The notes under the pieces were generated by a model, which saw nothing but the letters and a program-made list of their open reading frames with translations, was not told the DNA's origin and did no database searches. Shown in pieces: positions 1 through 8,412 of a stretch of 64,000 nt of DNA. How positions within the stretch are numbered: position 1 is the stretch's first letter; the number at the start of each line of letters is the position of its first letter. The stretch is from Bacteroides oleiciplenus YIT 12058 (lineage in GTDB: Bacteria > Bacteroidota > Bacteroidia > Bacteroidales > Bacteroidaceae), in the NCBI RefSeq assembly GCF_000315485.1, contig NZ_JH992944.1, positions 682,485 through 746,484 of the forward strand, given 5' to 3'. The position numbers and the translations under genes were made by a program.

Positions 1-1799
1 TGGGCAATGCACTTCATTTGGGCTATAGCGAAGATGGACGGCATTACGTGGCGTTGAATAACGATGCCTGCGTAATGGCCCTCCGCAAGGTCGATAATGA
101 GCCAGGACTTACGGAGGAACAAAAGATACCAGGAGTGATGAAAACCCTTACAGCCCCCTATTTATTCCGGATGAAAGAGGGCGGATTCGGTGTGGTGGCA
201 CTTCGTACTGATCAAAACGGTATATCAGATGTTTCAGCTACCGGCTCTTTCCTTTTCATCAAGAGCCGCGACTTGGTGCATTATGAACCGGAGCAGTTGT
301 GCCGCTTGCCGGTCAGCGAAATGTTGGAGGCGGTCTCTTGCGAATATGATGAGGCAGTGGGAAAATATCGCGTGCGGTGGATGATAAAAGGGAAAGTCTT
401 TCAGAGCCATACGGCAGACTTTCTCCGGTTCTCTCCGGTAAAAGCAGTTCCTAAGCTGGACGGAGTACAGGAAAAGATTACCGGGAATCAGCGCAATTTC
501 CTCAATGCCTGTTTCGGCAATTCGCTCGCACTGACCGTAGAAGAAGGCAAGTATCTGAAAAACAAACTGGGACGGATTGTCAATGTGGGTGTCTTACCGT
601 TGGAGATGTCCGTTCCGGTCTCACCGTCCGTCATTTCTGATATCCGGAAGAAGCGGGCAACCTTGCTCTATAGTGACGGAAGCCGGGCGGAGAAACGGGT
701 GATATGGAATGAAGAGGATCTGAAAAGTCTTACTTCGGCCACTTCCGGCACCTATGCTGTCCGTGGAAAGATATTCCAATATTCATTCAACTATCCGGTA
801 TCAATGTCGAATTGCGCTGACCCCAATATCTTGTACTATCAAGGTAAATACTACATGGTATCTACTTACGAGGTAGAGTGGAACCGCATCCCCATCCGCT
901 GCTCGGACACTCTGGATGGTCTGACTGATGCTAACCATCGTTGGAAAGAGGCTGTTCTGATTCAAGGAGAAGGGCCTCATTGGGCACCGGAACTGCACGT
1001 CATCGGCTCGCGTCTCTATATGTTGCTTGCCATCATTAAGGGAGACAAAGGTGTTCAGGCCTATATGATGCAGCTAAAGGAGAATGGTGACCCTATGAAA
1101 CCGGAGGACTGGAGTACCCCCATCCGTGTGGTGAAATCCGACGGAAGTCCTATCTATACGGATGGAAAGACAGAAGGATTATCACTGGACATGACCTACA
1201 TTGAAGATGGCGGAAAGTCTTATGTCTGCTGGTCGGACCGGAAGAAGTGCTTCGTGAACGGAAAGGACGTAGACCCGGGCCCTGTGCTACGCATCGCCAC
1301 GGTTGACCCGAAAGAGCCCTGGAAGTTGACAAGCACTCCGTCTGTCATCGGTTCTGAAGCCTATAGCTGGTCGTTCTGCATCAGACCCTTGCAACTAGCT
1401 GAAGGTCCTTTTGTGCTGGAAAGTAAAGACGACAATATCTACATGGTATATTCCGGTGGAGGCGTTACCGGAGGCAATTACGAGGTAGGCATGCTCACAG
1501 CCCGCAAAGGCAGCAACCTGCTGGATCCAGCATCCTGGAGCAACTCGCCACGTCCCTGGATGAACAACGGTTCACCGGTTTCCCAAGTTGGTCCCGGACA
1601 TAATTCATTTGTCAGGGATGAGTATGGAGATTTGTACAATGTCTATCACAGTGGGCATCGACCACGTCATACCAGTGTATGTCCCGTTCACTTCCGTTTC
1701 GATGGTTCACCTGTCATCGACATGGCACCCTACGAAGAAGTGAATCCTAATCTCCAGCAAGTGGAGATGCGCGTTCGTTTGATTTCACCTTCAAAATGA
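1..1799 (+). CDS. Family 43-like glycoside hydrolase, 5' end cut by window edge
   Basis: The reading frame is open to the left edge (first full codon at base 3), so the true start and any signal peptide lie outside the window; the TTG at 18 is internal. The product has an N-terminal beta-propeller-like part beginning with a 'GNALHLGYSEDG' motif, then a GH43-type propeller. The three GH43 acidic residues can be placed: the base Asp in 'CADPN' (bases 819-821), the pKa-modulating Asp in 'SLDMTY' (1188-1190) and the acid Glu in 'LAEGPF' (1401-1403). GH43 enzymes mostly remove arabinose or xylose from plant glycans; the exact substrate cannot be told. The GH27 gene 164 bp downstream on the same strand suggests a shared glycan-use locus. 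Confidence 0.8.
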   Translation, partial: GNALHLGYSEDGRHYVALNNDACVMALRKVDNEPGLTEEQKIPGVMKTLTAPYLFRMKEGGFGVVALRTDQNGISDVSATGSFLFIKSRDLVHYEPEQLCRLPVSEMLEAVSCEYDEAVGKYRVRWMIKGKVFQSHTADFLRFSPVKAVPKLDGVQEKITGNQRNFLNACFGNSLALTVEEGKYLKNKLGRIVNVGVLPLEMSVPVSPSVISDIRKKRATLLYSDGSRAEKRVIWNEEDLKSLTSATSGTYAVRGKIFQYSFNYPVSMSNCADPNILYYQGKYYMVSTYEVEWNRIPIRCSDTLDGLTDANHRWKEAVLIQGEGPHWAPELHVIGSRLYMLLAIIKGDKGVQAYMMQLKENGDPMKPEDWSTPIRVVKSDGSPIYTDGKTEGLSLDMTYIEDGGKSYVCWSDRKKCFVNGKDVDPGPVLRIATVDPKEPWKLTSTPSVIGSEAYSWSFCIRPLQLAEGPFVLESKDDNIYMVYSGGGVTGGNYEVGMLTARKGSNLLDPASWSNSPRPWMNNGSPVSQVGPGHNSFVRDEYGDLYNVYHSGHRPRHTSVCPVHFRFDGSPVIDMAPYEEVNPNLQQVEMRVRLISPSK

Positions 1800-1963
1800 A
1801 ATAATAATAGTTTGTTAAGAGCCTGTTTCAAATTGAGTGCCGAAAAAGTGGAAACATTGTTAAGTTAATCACAAAAAGTAATCGTCAACCATTGACTTTA
1901 AAAGAGAAAGATAGCTATAAATTCAAAATAACTAATTAACTTTCGGAAAAAATAAGACTATCC

Positions 1964-3577
1964 ATGAAAAGACATCTAATGACAGGAGTGCTTTTGGCTC
2001 TTATACTTGTTGCAAGTTCTTGCACACCGACCAATGAAAAGACCGCACTGGAAGCCTTTCCGCCTCCTTTGATGGGATGGAGCTCCTGGAACACCTATCA
2101 TGTGAATATCAATGAAGAGTTGATAAAGAAACAAGCGGATGCTTTAGTAACCCATGGACTGAAAGACGTTGGTTATCTATATATAAACGTAGATGACGGA
2201 TTTTTCGGCTGGCGTGATGAAACAGGAAAGATGCATGCACATCCCGAACGCTTTCCTAAGGGAATGAGACCTATATCCGACTACATCCATTCATTAGGTC
2301 TGAAAGCCGGTATCTATTCGGATGCAGGCGACAATACCTGTGGTTCTATTTACGACGATGATGCCAATGGAGTTGGCTCCGGTCTCTACGGACACGAGCA
2401 ACAGGACATGGATCTTTATCTGAAAGAATGGAACTATGACTTCATCAAGATAGACTATTGCGGTGGCAGAGAATTAGGGCTCGATGAAGAAAAGCGCTAT
2501 ACAACCATTTGCGAAGCAATCAAGAATACAGGACGTACTGATGTTTCCATAAATATCTGCCGTTGGGCGTTTCCCGGCACCTGGGCCAAAAGTATGGCAC
2601 GCTCCTGGCGTATCAGCTCGGACATACGTCCACGCTGGGAATCTGTAAAGTATATCATCCGGAAGAACCTTTATTTATCAGCCTATGCCGGTGAAGGGCA
2701 TTATAATGACATGGATATGCTGGAAGTCGGTCGCGGATTGCAACAGGAAGAGGAAGAAGTACACTTCGGAATGTGGTGTATTATGAGCTCGCCCCTGCTT
2801 ATCGGCTGCGATATGACAACCATTCCCGAAACTTCATTGGCGTTACTGAAGAATAAGGAGTTGATAGCACTGAATCAGGATCCTTTAGGATTGCAGGCTT
2901 ATGTGGTGCAGCATGAGGCTGAAGAATATGTATTGGTGAAGGACCTTGAACAAAAACGGGGACTTGTGCGTGCTGTTGCTTTATATAATCCATCGGATAC
3001 GGTATGCAACTTCAATGTTCCTTTCGAAAAACTGGAAATGGGTGGAACGGTAAAAGTCCGCGATGTGATAGAATGCAAGGATTTGGGAGATATGACAGAC
3101 ACCATCCGGTTATCAGTTCCTCCACATAGCGTTGCAATATGGAGATTGGAAGCAGAAAAGCGCCTGGAACCGACTTTCTATGAGGCAGAATGGGCCTATT
3201 TACCTTGTTATGATGACTTGGGCAAGAACCCTAAACAAATATTCTATGCTGCATCTCCGACTTGTTCCGGCAAGATGAAAGTATCAAATATCGGAGGCAG
3301 TGAAGAGAATATTGCCGAATGGAAAGAAGTGTACAGTGAAAAAGGGGGCGAATATGATATGACTATCTATTATAGCTGCGACAAGAACAGAAAACTGGAA
3401 GTATCTGTAAACGGAATCAAGACAGAAATAAAAGACCTAAATAGCGGTGACAAAGAAAAAGTTGAATCCGTACCTATTCCTGTAACTTTAGTAGCCGGTA
3501 ACAACGTAATCCGTATGGGAAACAACTTTGGATGGGCACCGGATATTGATTGCTTTAAGTTAAGTAAACGACAGTAA
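1964..3577 (+). CDS. GH27 alpha-galactosidase-type lipoprotein with C-terminal CBM35-like domain
   Basis: The 537-residue protein begins with a lipoprotein signal ending in 'LVASSC' (Cys20), so it should be lipid-anchored in the envelope. The GH27 barrel starts at 'PPLMGWSSWN' (35-43). The nucleophile is Asp164 in 'FIKIDYCGG' and the acid/base is Asp220 in 'SSDIRPRWES'. After the barrel and its beta-sandwich, residues from about 390 onward look like a CBM35-type carbohydrate-binding module. GH27 enzymes cut terminal alpha-galactose; some act on beta-L-arabinopyranosides, which cannot be excluded and would fit the GH43 neighbour. No TAnnTTTG promoter is visible in the gap before it, so cotranscription with the GH43 gene is likely. 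Confidence 0.88.
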   Translation: MKRHLMTGVLLALILVASSCTPTNEKTALEAFPPPLMGWSSWNTYHVNINEELIKKQADALVTHGLKDVGYLYINVDDGFFGWRDETGKMHAHPERFPKGMRPISDYIHSLGLKAGIYSDAGDNTCGSIYDDDANGVGSGLYGHEQQDMDLYLKEWNYDFIKIDYCGGRELGLDEEKRYTTICEAIKNTGRTDVSINICRWAFPGTWAKSMARSWRISSDIRPRWESVKYIIRKNLYLSAYAGEGHYNDMDMLEVGRGLQQEEEEVHFGMWCIMSSPLLIGCDMTTIPETSLALLKNKELIALNQDPLGLQAYVVQHEAEEYVLVKDLEQKRGLVRAVALYNPSDTVCNFNVPFEKLEMGGTVKVRDVIECKDLGDMTDTIRLSVPPHSVAIWRLEAEKRLEPTFYEAEWAYLPCYDDLGKNPKQIFYAASPTCSGKMKVSNIGGSEENIAEWKEVYSEKGGEYDMTIYYSCDKNRKLEVSVNGIKTEIKDLNSGDKEKVESVPIPVTLVAGNNVIRMGNNFGWAPDIDCFKLSKRQ

Positions 3578-3610
3578 TCGTATGATAAGGCGCACTATTT
3601 TCAGGATATT

Positions 3611-3634
3611 AAGGGGCTCATCAAAGAGCCCCTT
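3611..3634. terminator. Hairpin terminator between convergent GH27 and flavodoxin genes
   Basis: A perfect 9-bp stem (AAGGGGCTC / GAGCCCCTT) with a 6-base loop lies between the GH27 stop and the flavodoxin stop. The plus-strand tail is only moderately T-rich. It probably serves both converging transcripts. Confidence 0.75.
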
Positions 3635-3640
3635 ATCTTA

Positions 3641-4144
3641 TTAGAATTCTTCTTTCAACTGATTACACCAATCAGCAATCCGCTTATCCGTCAGCTTCGA
3701 CTGATTCTCTATATCAATCACTAGCCCACACCATTTACCATTGCGCAAGGCTTTGGAATGAGCAAACGAATATCCCTCTGACGAGGTGAACCCTACAAGC
3801 GTAGCCCCTGCTTTCTCAAAAGCCTCAGCCAGAATACCCAGTCCGTCCACAAAGTTATCGGGATAACCTATCTGGTCGCCAAGTCCGAAGAGGGCCACTT
3901 TCTTACCTTTCAAGTCAAGGCTTTCTATTTCCGGCACCATTTCATCCCAATAAGTGGGCAGTTCACCGTCGAACCAGGTAGAGGCACCCACTATCAGGTT
4001 ATCATAAGCCTGGAAATCATTTTGCCAAGCCTTTTCTATCAATATCATTTCTACTTCTTTATGTCCAAGTTTCTCACGTATCTTTTCAGCTATATGAGAA
4101 GTCTTAGCGGCATTCATTGCATAAAATAATCCTATCTCTTTCAT
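3641..4144 (-). CDS. Flavodoxin
   Basis: A 167-residue long-chain flavodoxin, a small FMN protein that carries electrons in the cytoplasm. The FMN phosphate loop 'LFYAMNAAKTSHIA' (6-19) fits the flavodoxin pattern except that Met10 stands where Ser or Thr is usual. The flavin-stacking loops are present: 'GASTWFDGELPTYW' and 'FGLGDQIGYPDNF'. It is the last gene of the 2-oxoacid dehydrogenase operon, 17 bp after the E1 gene, which suggests a link to that enzyme's electron flow or to replacing ferredoxin under low iron; this link is inference. Confidence 0.9.
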   Translation of the reverse strand: MKEIGLFYAMNAAKTSHIAEKIREKLGHKEVEMILIEKAWQNDFQAYDNLIVGASTWFDGELPTYWDEMVPEIESLDLKGKKVALFGLGDQIGYPDNFVDGLGILAEAFEKAGATLVGFTSSEGYSFAHSKALRNGKWCGLVIDIENQSKLTDKRIADWCNQLKEEF

Positions 4145-4161
4145 AATTACTTCGTTTTTAA

Positions 4162-6207
4162 TTAATATTCCAATAGTTTTCTGGCTACTTCATAAATCTT
4201 ATTTGCATCCGGCAGAATAGCGCGCTCCAGTATCGGATTAAAGCCAACCGGGGTAAAAGTAGAACCTACCCGCTGCACCGGCGCATCCAGATAACGGAAT
4301 AAATCAGTGCCGATGCTGGCAGCTATTTCACCACCGAAACCGGCAAATACTTTATCTTCGTGCACAATTAATGCTTTACTTGTTTTTTTCACCGATTCAT
4401 AGATGGTTTCCTTATCCAACGGAATAAGAGAACGGATGTCAATGACTTCCACACTCCAACCACCTTCTTTTTCCAAACGTTCGGCCACATTCAGACAAAG
4501 GTGTGTGGTGTTGCCATAAGTAATGATACTCAAATCAGAGCCTTCACGGCGGATACGCGCTTTGCCAAACGGAACTTCAAAATCATCGGGAACGATGGTT
4601 GAAGCTTCCACCGAGTTATATAAAGCCTTGGGTTCAAGGAATAAAGTGAAACCTCTGGAACGCATACTTGTGCGGAGCAATCCGGCAGCATCATCGGCAA
4701 AAGAAGGACAGACAATCCGGGCACCGGGCAACGTTGCCAAAGCTCCTTCAATATTCTGCGAATGATACAGTCCGCCACCGATATATCCACCGGAAGCCAG
4801 GCGCAAAGTCACATTAGGCACAAACTTTCCGTTGCTGCGCCAATATTCATGTGTGCACTCCACGTATTGCTCCACGGCAGGCCAGAAGTAATCGGCAAAC
4901 TCAGCACCTTCTATCACCACACGAATTTTAGGGTCAAAGCGGCTCATGCCGTTTGCCGTGCCCACAATGTAGTCTTCAGCAATGGGCGCATTGAACACAC
5001 GGGGCTCGCCGAATTCCTGTTGCATACCTTTAGTCACATTGAAGACACCACCTTTATCCCTGTTCGCCACATCCTGCCCCCAGATAAAGGTATCGGGATT
5101 ATAGCGGAACTCCGCTTTCAACGTTTCATTGATGGCAGTTACCATAAATTTCTTCTCTCCTTCCGTCTCACGATGTGTTCCATCCTTATATTTTTGCGGT
5201 TCATAAGGTTCCGGCAACACATAGTCGAAAATAGTTTTCGGATCAGGATCAGGAGCCGTGAGTGCTTTACGATTAGCTGAGACAAGCTCTTTCTTCGCCT
5301 GTTCTTCTATCTCCTTCAGTTCTTCTTCGGTGAGACGTTTGTAACGCAACAGCATCCGACGGAACTTCATCAGCGGGTCAGCCTCCTTCACATAAGCCAG
5401 TTCATTCTCATCCCTGTATAACGTTTGTTTGTCGGAATTGGAGTGTGAACCGATGCGGACACAATTGGCATGCACGATAACCGGAGTCCGGTTCAGTAAG
5501 GCATGTTCACGCGCTTCGGTCATGGCGTTCATAGAGTCGAACACATCTTTTCCGTTGCAATGGATAATCTTCAGGTTCTTGAAACCTGAAAAATTATCCG
5601 CCACTTTACGGGCTGCGGTCTGGTCTTTCTTCGGAACGGATATGCCATATCCATTATCCTGCCATACAAAAATAACAGGCAAACGTTCGAGACTGGCACC
5701 GTTGACAGCCTCGTACACAAATCCTTCGGAAGAAGCAGACTCACCATGCGAGGTGATGACCACCCCTTTATGATTGTAGTACACCATGGCACGGGCCACA
5801 CCGGCGGCATGAAGGTCGTGCGTACCCGTTGCCGAAGAGATGTTCTCTATGTGCCACTCTGGTTTGGCAAAATGATTGGACATGTGGCGTCCGCCGCTAC
5901 CGGGGTCGGTAGCTTTGGAAATGCCATTTAATATCAGTTCTTCCGCCGTCATCCCGGCAGAAAGGGCGGTAAGCATATCGCGGTAGTAAGGGAAAAGAAA
6001 ATCTTCCCCTTTGGTGAACACCTGTCCGATGGCTAATTGTATTCCGTCATGTCCCGTATACGGTGCATGGAAGGACCAGCCAAGAGATTGCAACAGATAG
6101 GCTGGCGCTTTTTCATCGAGTGCACGCCCCAATGTCATCAGGTAATACCACTTCTTCAGAAGCTCCACATCTGTGGTTTTTATATCATACTTTTTCATAT
6201 TCGTCAA
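4162..6207 (-). CDS. 2-oxoacid dehydrogenase E1, alpha and beta subunits fused
   Basis: The 681-residue protein joins the two E1 subunits in one chain: the thiamine-diphosphate alpha part (about 1-320) and the transketolase-like beta part (about 355-681). E1 decarboxylates a 2-oxoacid and passes the acyl group to the lipoyl arm of E2. The thiamine motif is seen as 'HGESASSEG' followed by 'VWQDNGYGIS'; the usual GDG is GES here, so Glu replaces the metal-binding Asp. The beta part has 'GQDVANRDKGGVF' and 'LIPLDKETI'. The substrate (pyruvate or branched-chain 2-oxoacids) cannot be fixed; fused E1s in Bacteroidota are often labelled branched-chain or pyruvate type. The gene lies 9 bp after E2. 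Confidence 0.88.
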   Translation of the reverse strand: MTNMKKYDIKTTDVELLKKWYYLMTLGRALDEKAPAYLLQSLGWSFHAPYTGHDGIQLAIGQVFTKGEDFLFPYYRDMLTALSAGMTAEELILNGISKATDPGSGGRHMSNHFAKPEWHIENISSATGTHDLHAAGVARAMVYYNHKGVVITSHGESASSEGFVYEAVNGASLERLPVIFVWQDNGYGISVPKKDQTAARKVADNFSGFKNLKIIHCNGKDVFDSMNAMTEAREHALLNRTPVIVHANCVRIGSHSNSDKQTLYRDENELAYVKEADPLMKFRRMLLRYKRLTEEELKEIEEQAKKELVSANRKALTAPDPDPKTIFDYVLPEPYEPQKYKDGTHRETEGEKKFMVTAINETLKAEFRYNPDTFIWGQDVANRDKGGVFNVTKGMQQEFGEPRVFNAPIAEDYIVGTANGMSRFDPKIRVVIEGAEFADYFWPAVEQYVECTHEYWRSNGKFVPNVTLRLASGGYIGGGLYHSQNIEGALATLPGARIVCPSFADDAAGLLRTSMRSRGFTLFLEPKALYNSVEASTIVPDDFEVPFGKARIRREGSDLSIITYGNTTHLCLNVAERLEKEGGWSVEVIDIRSLIPLDKETIYESVKKTSKALIVHEDKVFAGFGGEIAASIGTDLFRYLDAPVQRVGSTFTPVGFNPILERAILPDANKIYEVARKLLEY

Positions 6208-6216
6208 GGTGTTAGT

Positions 6217-7593
6217 TTATTCTTTCCAGTTTTCCAGATACTCCTTTATATAATAGAGGAAATTGCCACCCAATGAACCGTCCACTACCCTATGGTCATA
6301 GGAAAGAGACAGGTACATCTTATGTCGTATGGCAATCACATCACCTTCCGGTGTTTCTATTACAGCAGGTTTCTTCTCGATATAGCCCACGCCCAGAATG
6401 GCTACCTGGGGTTGGTTAATGATAGGTGTACCGAACAGGGACTTAAATGTACCGAAGTTAGTAATCGTGAAAGTACCACCGGAAATATCATCGGGCATCA
6501 GTTTGTTGTCACGGGCTTTGAGGGCCAGAGAGTCTATGGCTACGGCAAGTCCGTTCAGGTTCAACCGGTCGGCATCGCGGACAACGGGAACAATCAGGTT
6601 GCCGTCATTCAGAGAAACGGCAATGCCGATATTGATATGCTTCTTGAACAGGATATTGTACCCTTCCACCGAAACATTCACTTGCGGATAGGCAACCAAT
6701 GCTTTTGCCACAGCCTCGGTAATGGCAGGCATATAGGTGAGTTTCACGCCTTCTTTCCGGAAAAAAGCGTCTTTATTCTTATCACGCCACTTCACAAGCT
6801 TGGTTACATCCACTTCCACCACATTGGTTACGTGGGGAGAAGTACGCTTCGACATTATCATGTGGTCTGCTATCACCTTGCGCACGCGGTCCATTTCTTT
6901 CACTTCCACGCCCTCTGTTGACGGAACATTGGGGACAGGGGTATTGTGATGCACTTCGGAAGTAGCCACAGAAGCCGGTTTTGCGGTTGGTTGCACAGAT
7001 GCAGTAACCATCGGCCTTGATATCGCCGCAGTTGATTGCCGAACCGGCTTCACTGCAGACTGTATAGTAGCAGCCGCATTGCCTCTTTGCTTCCTTACGA
7101 TATAATTCCTGATATCCTTTTTGCTTACCCGCCCCTGGTATCCGGTACCCGGCACAGTATCCAATTCTTCCCGCTGAATACCGAACTCGCGAGCCAGCAG
7201 AAGAACGACAGGAGAATACCAACGCTCTTCTTCCGATTGAACAGCTTTCGCCTGGGGAAGTTGTTGTGACGAGGCAGTTTCCGGAGGAGCAACCTCAGTT
7301 TTTTCATTTATAGTTTCCGGGGTGCTTTGAAGCGGTTCTTCATCACCTTCATCGCCCATATTAACGATGGCAACCACCGTACCCACAGCTACGGTATCTC
7401 CTTCTTTAAATAAAATCTCGACAATTTTACCTGCCACCGGAGAGGGTATTTCCGCACTGACTTTAGCGGTATTCACTTCAAACAAGACATCATCTTCTTT
7501 AACGATGTCACCTACTTGTACCGACCACGAAACGATGGTACCTTCGGTTATACTTTCGCCTAATTTAGGCATCTTTATTTCAAATTTCGACAT
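6217..7593 (-). CDS. 2-oxoacid dehydrogenase E2 (dihydrolipoamide acyltransferase)
   Basis: The 458-residue E2 core protein carries the swinging lipoyl arm and transfers the acyl group to CoA. One N-terminal lipoyl domain is present, with the lipoylated Lys44 in 'EVNTAKVSAEI'. A Pro/Ala/Thr-rich linker follows, then a peripheral subunit-binding domain (about 126-165, 'YSPVVLLLAREFGI'), a second linker (about 170-220) and the catalytic domain. The catalytic signature 'SYDHRVVDG' gives His434 and Asp438. It lies in the operon between the lipoate ligase and E1 genes, consistent with a complete complex made from one transcript. Confidence 0.92.
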   Translation of the reverse strand: MSKFEIKMPKLGESITEGTIVSWSVQVGDIVKEDDVLFEVNTAKVSAEIPSPVAGKIVEILFKEGDTVAVGTVVAIVNMGDEGDEEPLQSTPETINEKTEVAPPETASSQQLPQAKAVQSEEERWYSPVVLLLAREFGIQREELDTVPGTGYQGRVSKKDIRNYIVRKQRGNAAATIQSAVKPVRQSTAAISRPMVTASVQPTAKPASVATSEVHHNTPVPNVPSTEGVEVKEMDRVRKVIADHMIMSKRTSPHVTNVVEVDVTKLVKWRDKNKDAFFRKEGVKLTYMPAITEAVAKALVAYPQVNVSVEGYNILFKKHINIGIAVSLNDGNLIVPVVRDADRLNLNGLAVAIDSLALKARDNKLMPDDISGGTFTITNFGTFKSLFGTPIINQPQVAILGVGYIEKKPAVIETPEGDVIAIRHKMYLSLSYDHRVVDGSLGGNFLYYIKEYLENWKE

Positions 7594-7662
7594 ATAGTTA
7601 AGTTTTAGGTTTGGGGGTTATTATGTATATACAACAAGTAACTGAATAGTAAGTTTTTTAAC

Positions 7663-8412
7663 TTAGGCAGAAGTTAATGCGGATTTATGATATATCCACT
7701 CCTGCGAAGCGTATTTTTCCTCCTTGAGTTGTTGGATAGCTTCCAAATCTCCGGCAGAGAAGCGATAGATACGGTTATCGTCATCGTCTATAAATGAATG
7801 GAAAAGCAGATGCATAAAGCGTTTGACATCCATAGGCTCGGACAAAAACTCTTTTACGTTAGCCACCTCGCTCCGCACAGAAGGTACGGCACGTAAGGTG
7901 CGAGAACCCGGTAAACAATTCTCTGCATCCGGCTGACCGTTCAATGCAGCATTCAGCACATCCAAATCGGTGGAGAACAACAGAGTACAGTGATACATCA
8001 CTCGGTCTTTGTGTATGCACTGCGCACTGCCCGATATTTTCCGCTCGTCCACATAAATGCCCAGACGCTGGTCGGCATATGCCGCGATGCCCACCTTCTC
8101 GAGGAAGTCGACCACCAATTGCAGGTAATATTCAAAATCCGGTTGCTTCCTGGTTTCGATAAAGCTCAGATTGATGTTTCCCCGGTCGTGATATACAGCA
8201 CCTCCACCGGAAAAACGTCGTGCCAAGGCTATTCCTTTTTCATGCAGGAATGCCTCATCCACTTCCGCCGCCACACTCTGATGTTTCCCTATCACAACGG
8301 AAGGTTCCGACTGCCAAAGCATAAAGAAGTTGCCTCGCTTTTGCTTCAACAAATATTCTTCTGCTGCCAGATTAAAATAAATATCCGTACAGCGATTATC
8401 AATGCAGAACAT
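7663..8412 (-). CDS. Lipoate-protein ligase A-type protein, short form
   Basis: A 249-residue member of the LplA/LipB fold with the signature 'ARRFSGGGAVYHDRGNINLS' and a downstream lysine region 'ISGSAQ'. It should attach lipoate or octanoate to the E2 lipoyl lysine in the cytoplasm. The chain ends just after the 'EWIYHKSA' segment that closes the catalytic domain, so the C-terminal accessory domain of full-length bacterial LplA (about 330-340 residues) is missing. It could therefore be an octanoyl/lipoyl transferase or need a partner protein. The start codon overlaps the lpdA stop by one base (TAATG), suggesting translational coupling. Confidence 0.85.
   Translation of the reverse strand: MFCIDNRCTDIYFNLAAEEYLLKQKRGNFFMLWQSEPSVVIGKHQSVAAEVDEAFLHEKGIALARRFSGGGAVYHDRGNINLSFIETRKQPDFEYYLQLVVDFLEKVGIAAYADQRLGIYVDERKISGSAQCIHKDRVMYHCTLLFSTDLDVLNAALNGQPDAENCLPGSRTLRAVPSVRSEVANVKEFLSEPMDVKRFMHLLFHSFIDDDDNRIYRFSAGDLEAIQQLKEEKYASQEWIYHKSALTSA

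Noticed and set aside
1800..1963. Insertion-sequence end near GAGCCTGTTTCAAATTG
   Set aside because: No inverted partner or transposase fragment is present in the window.
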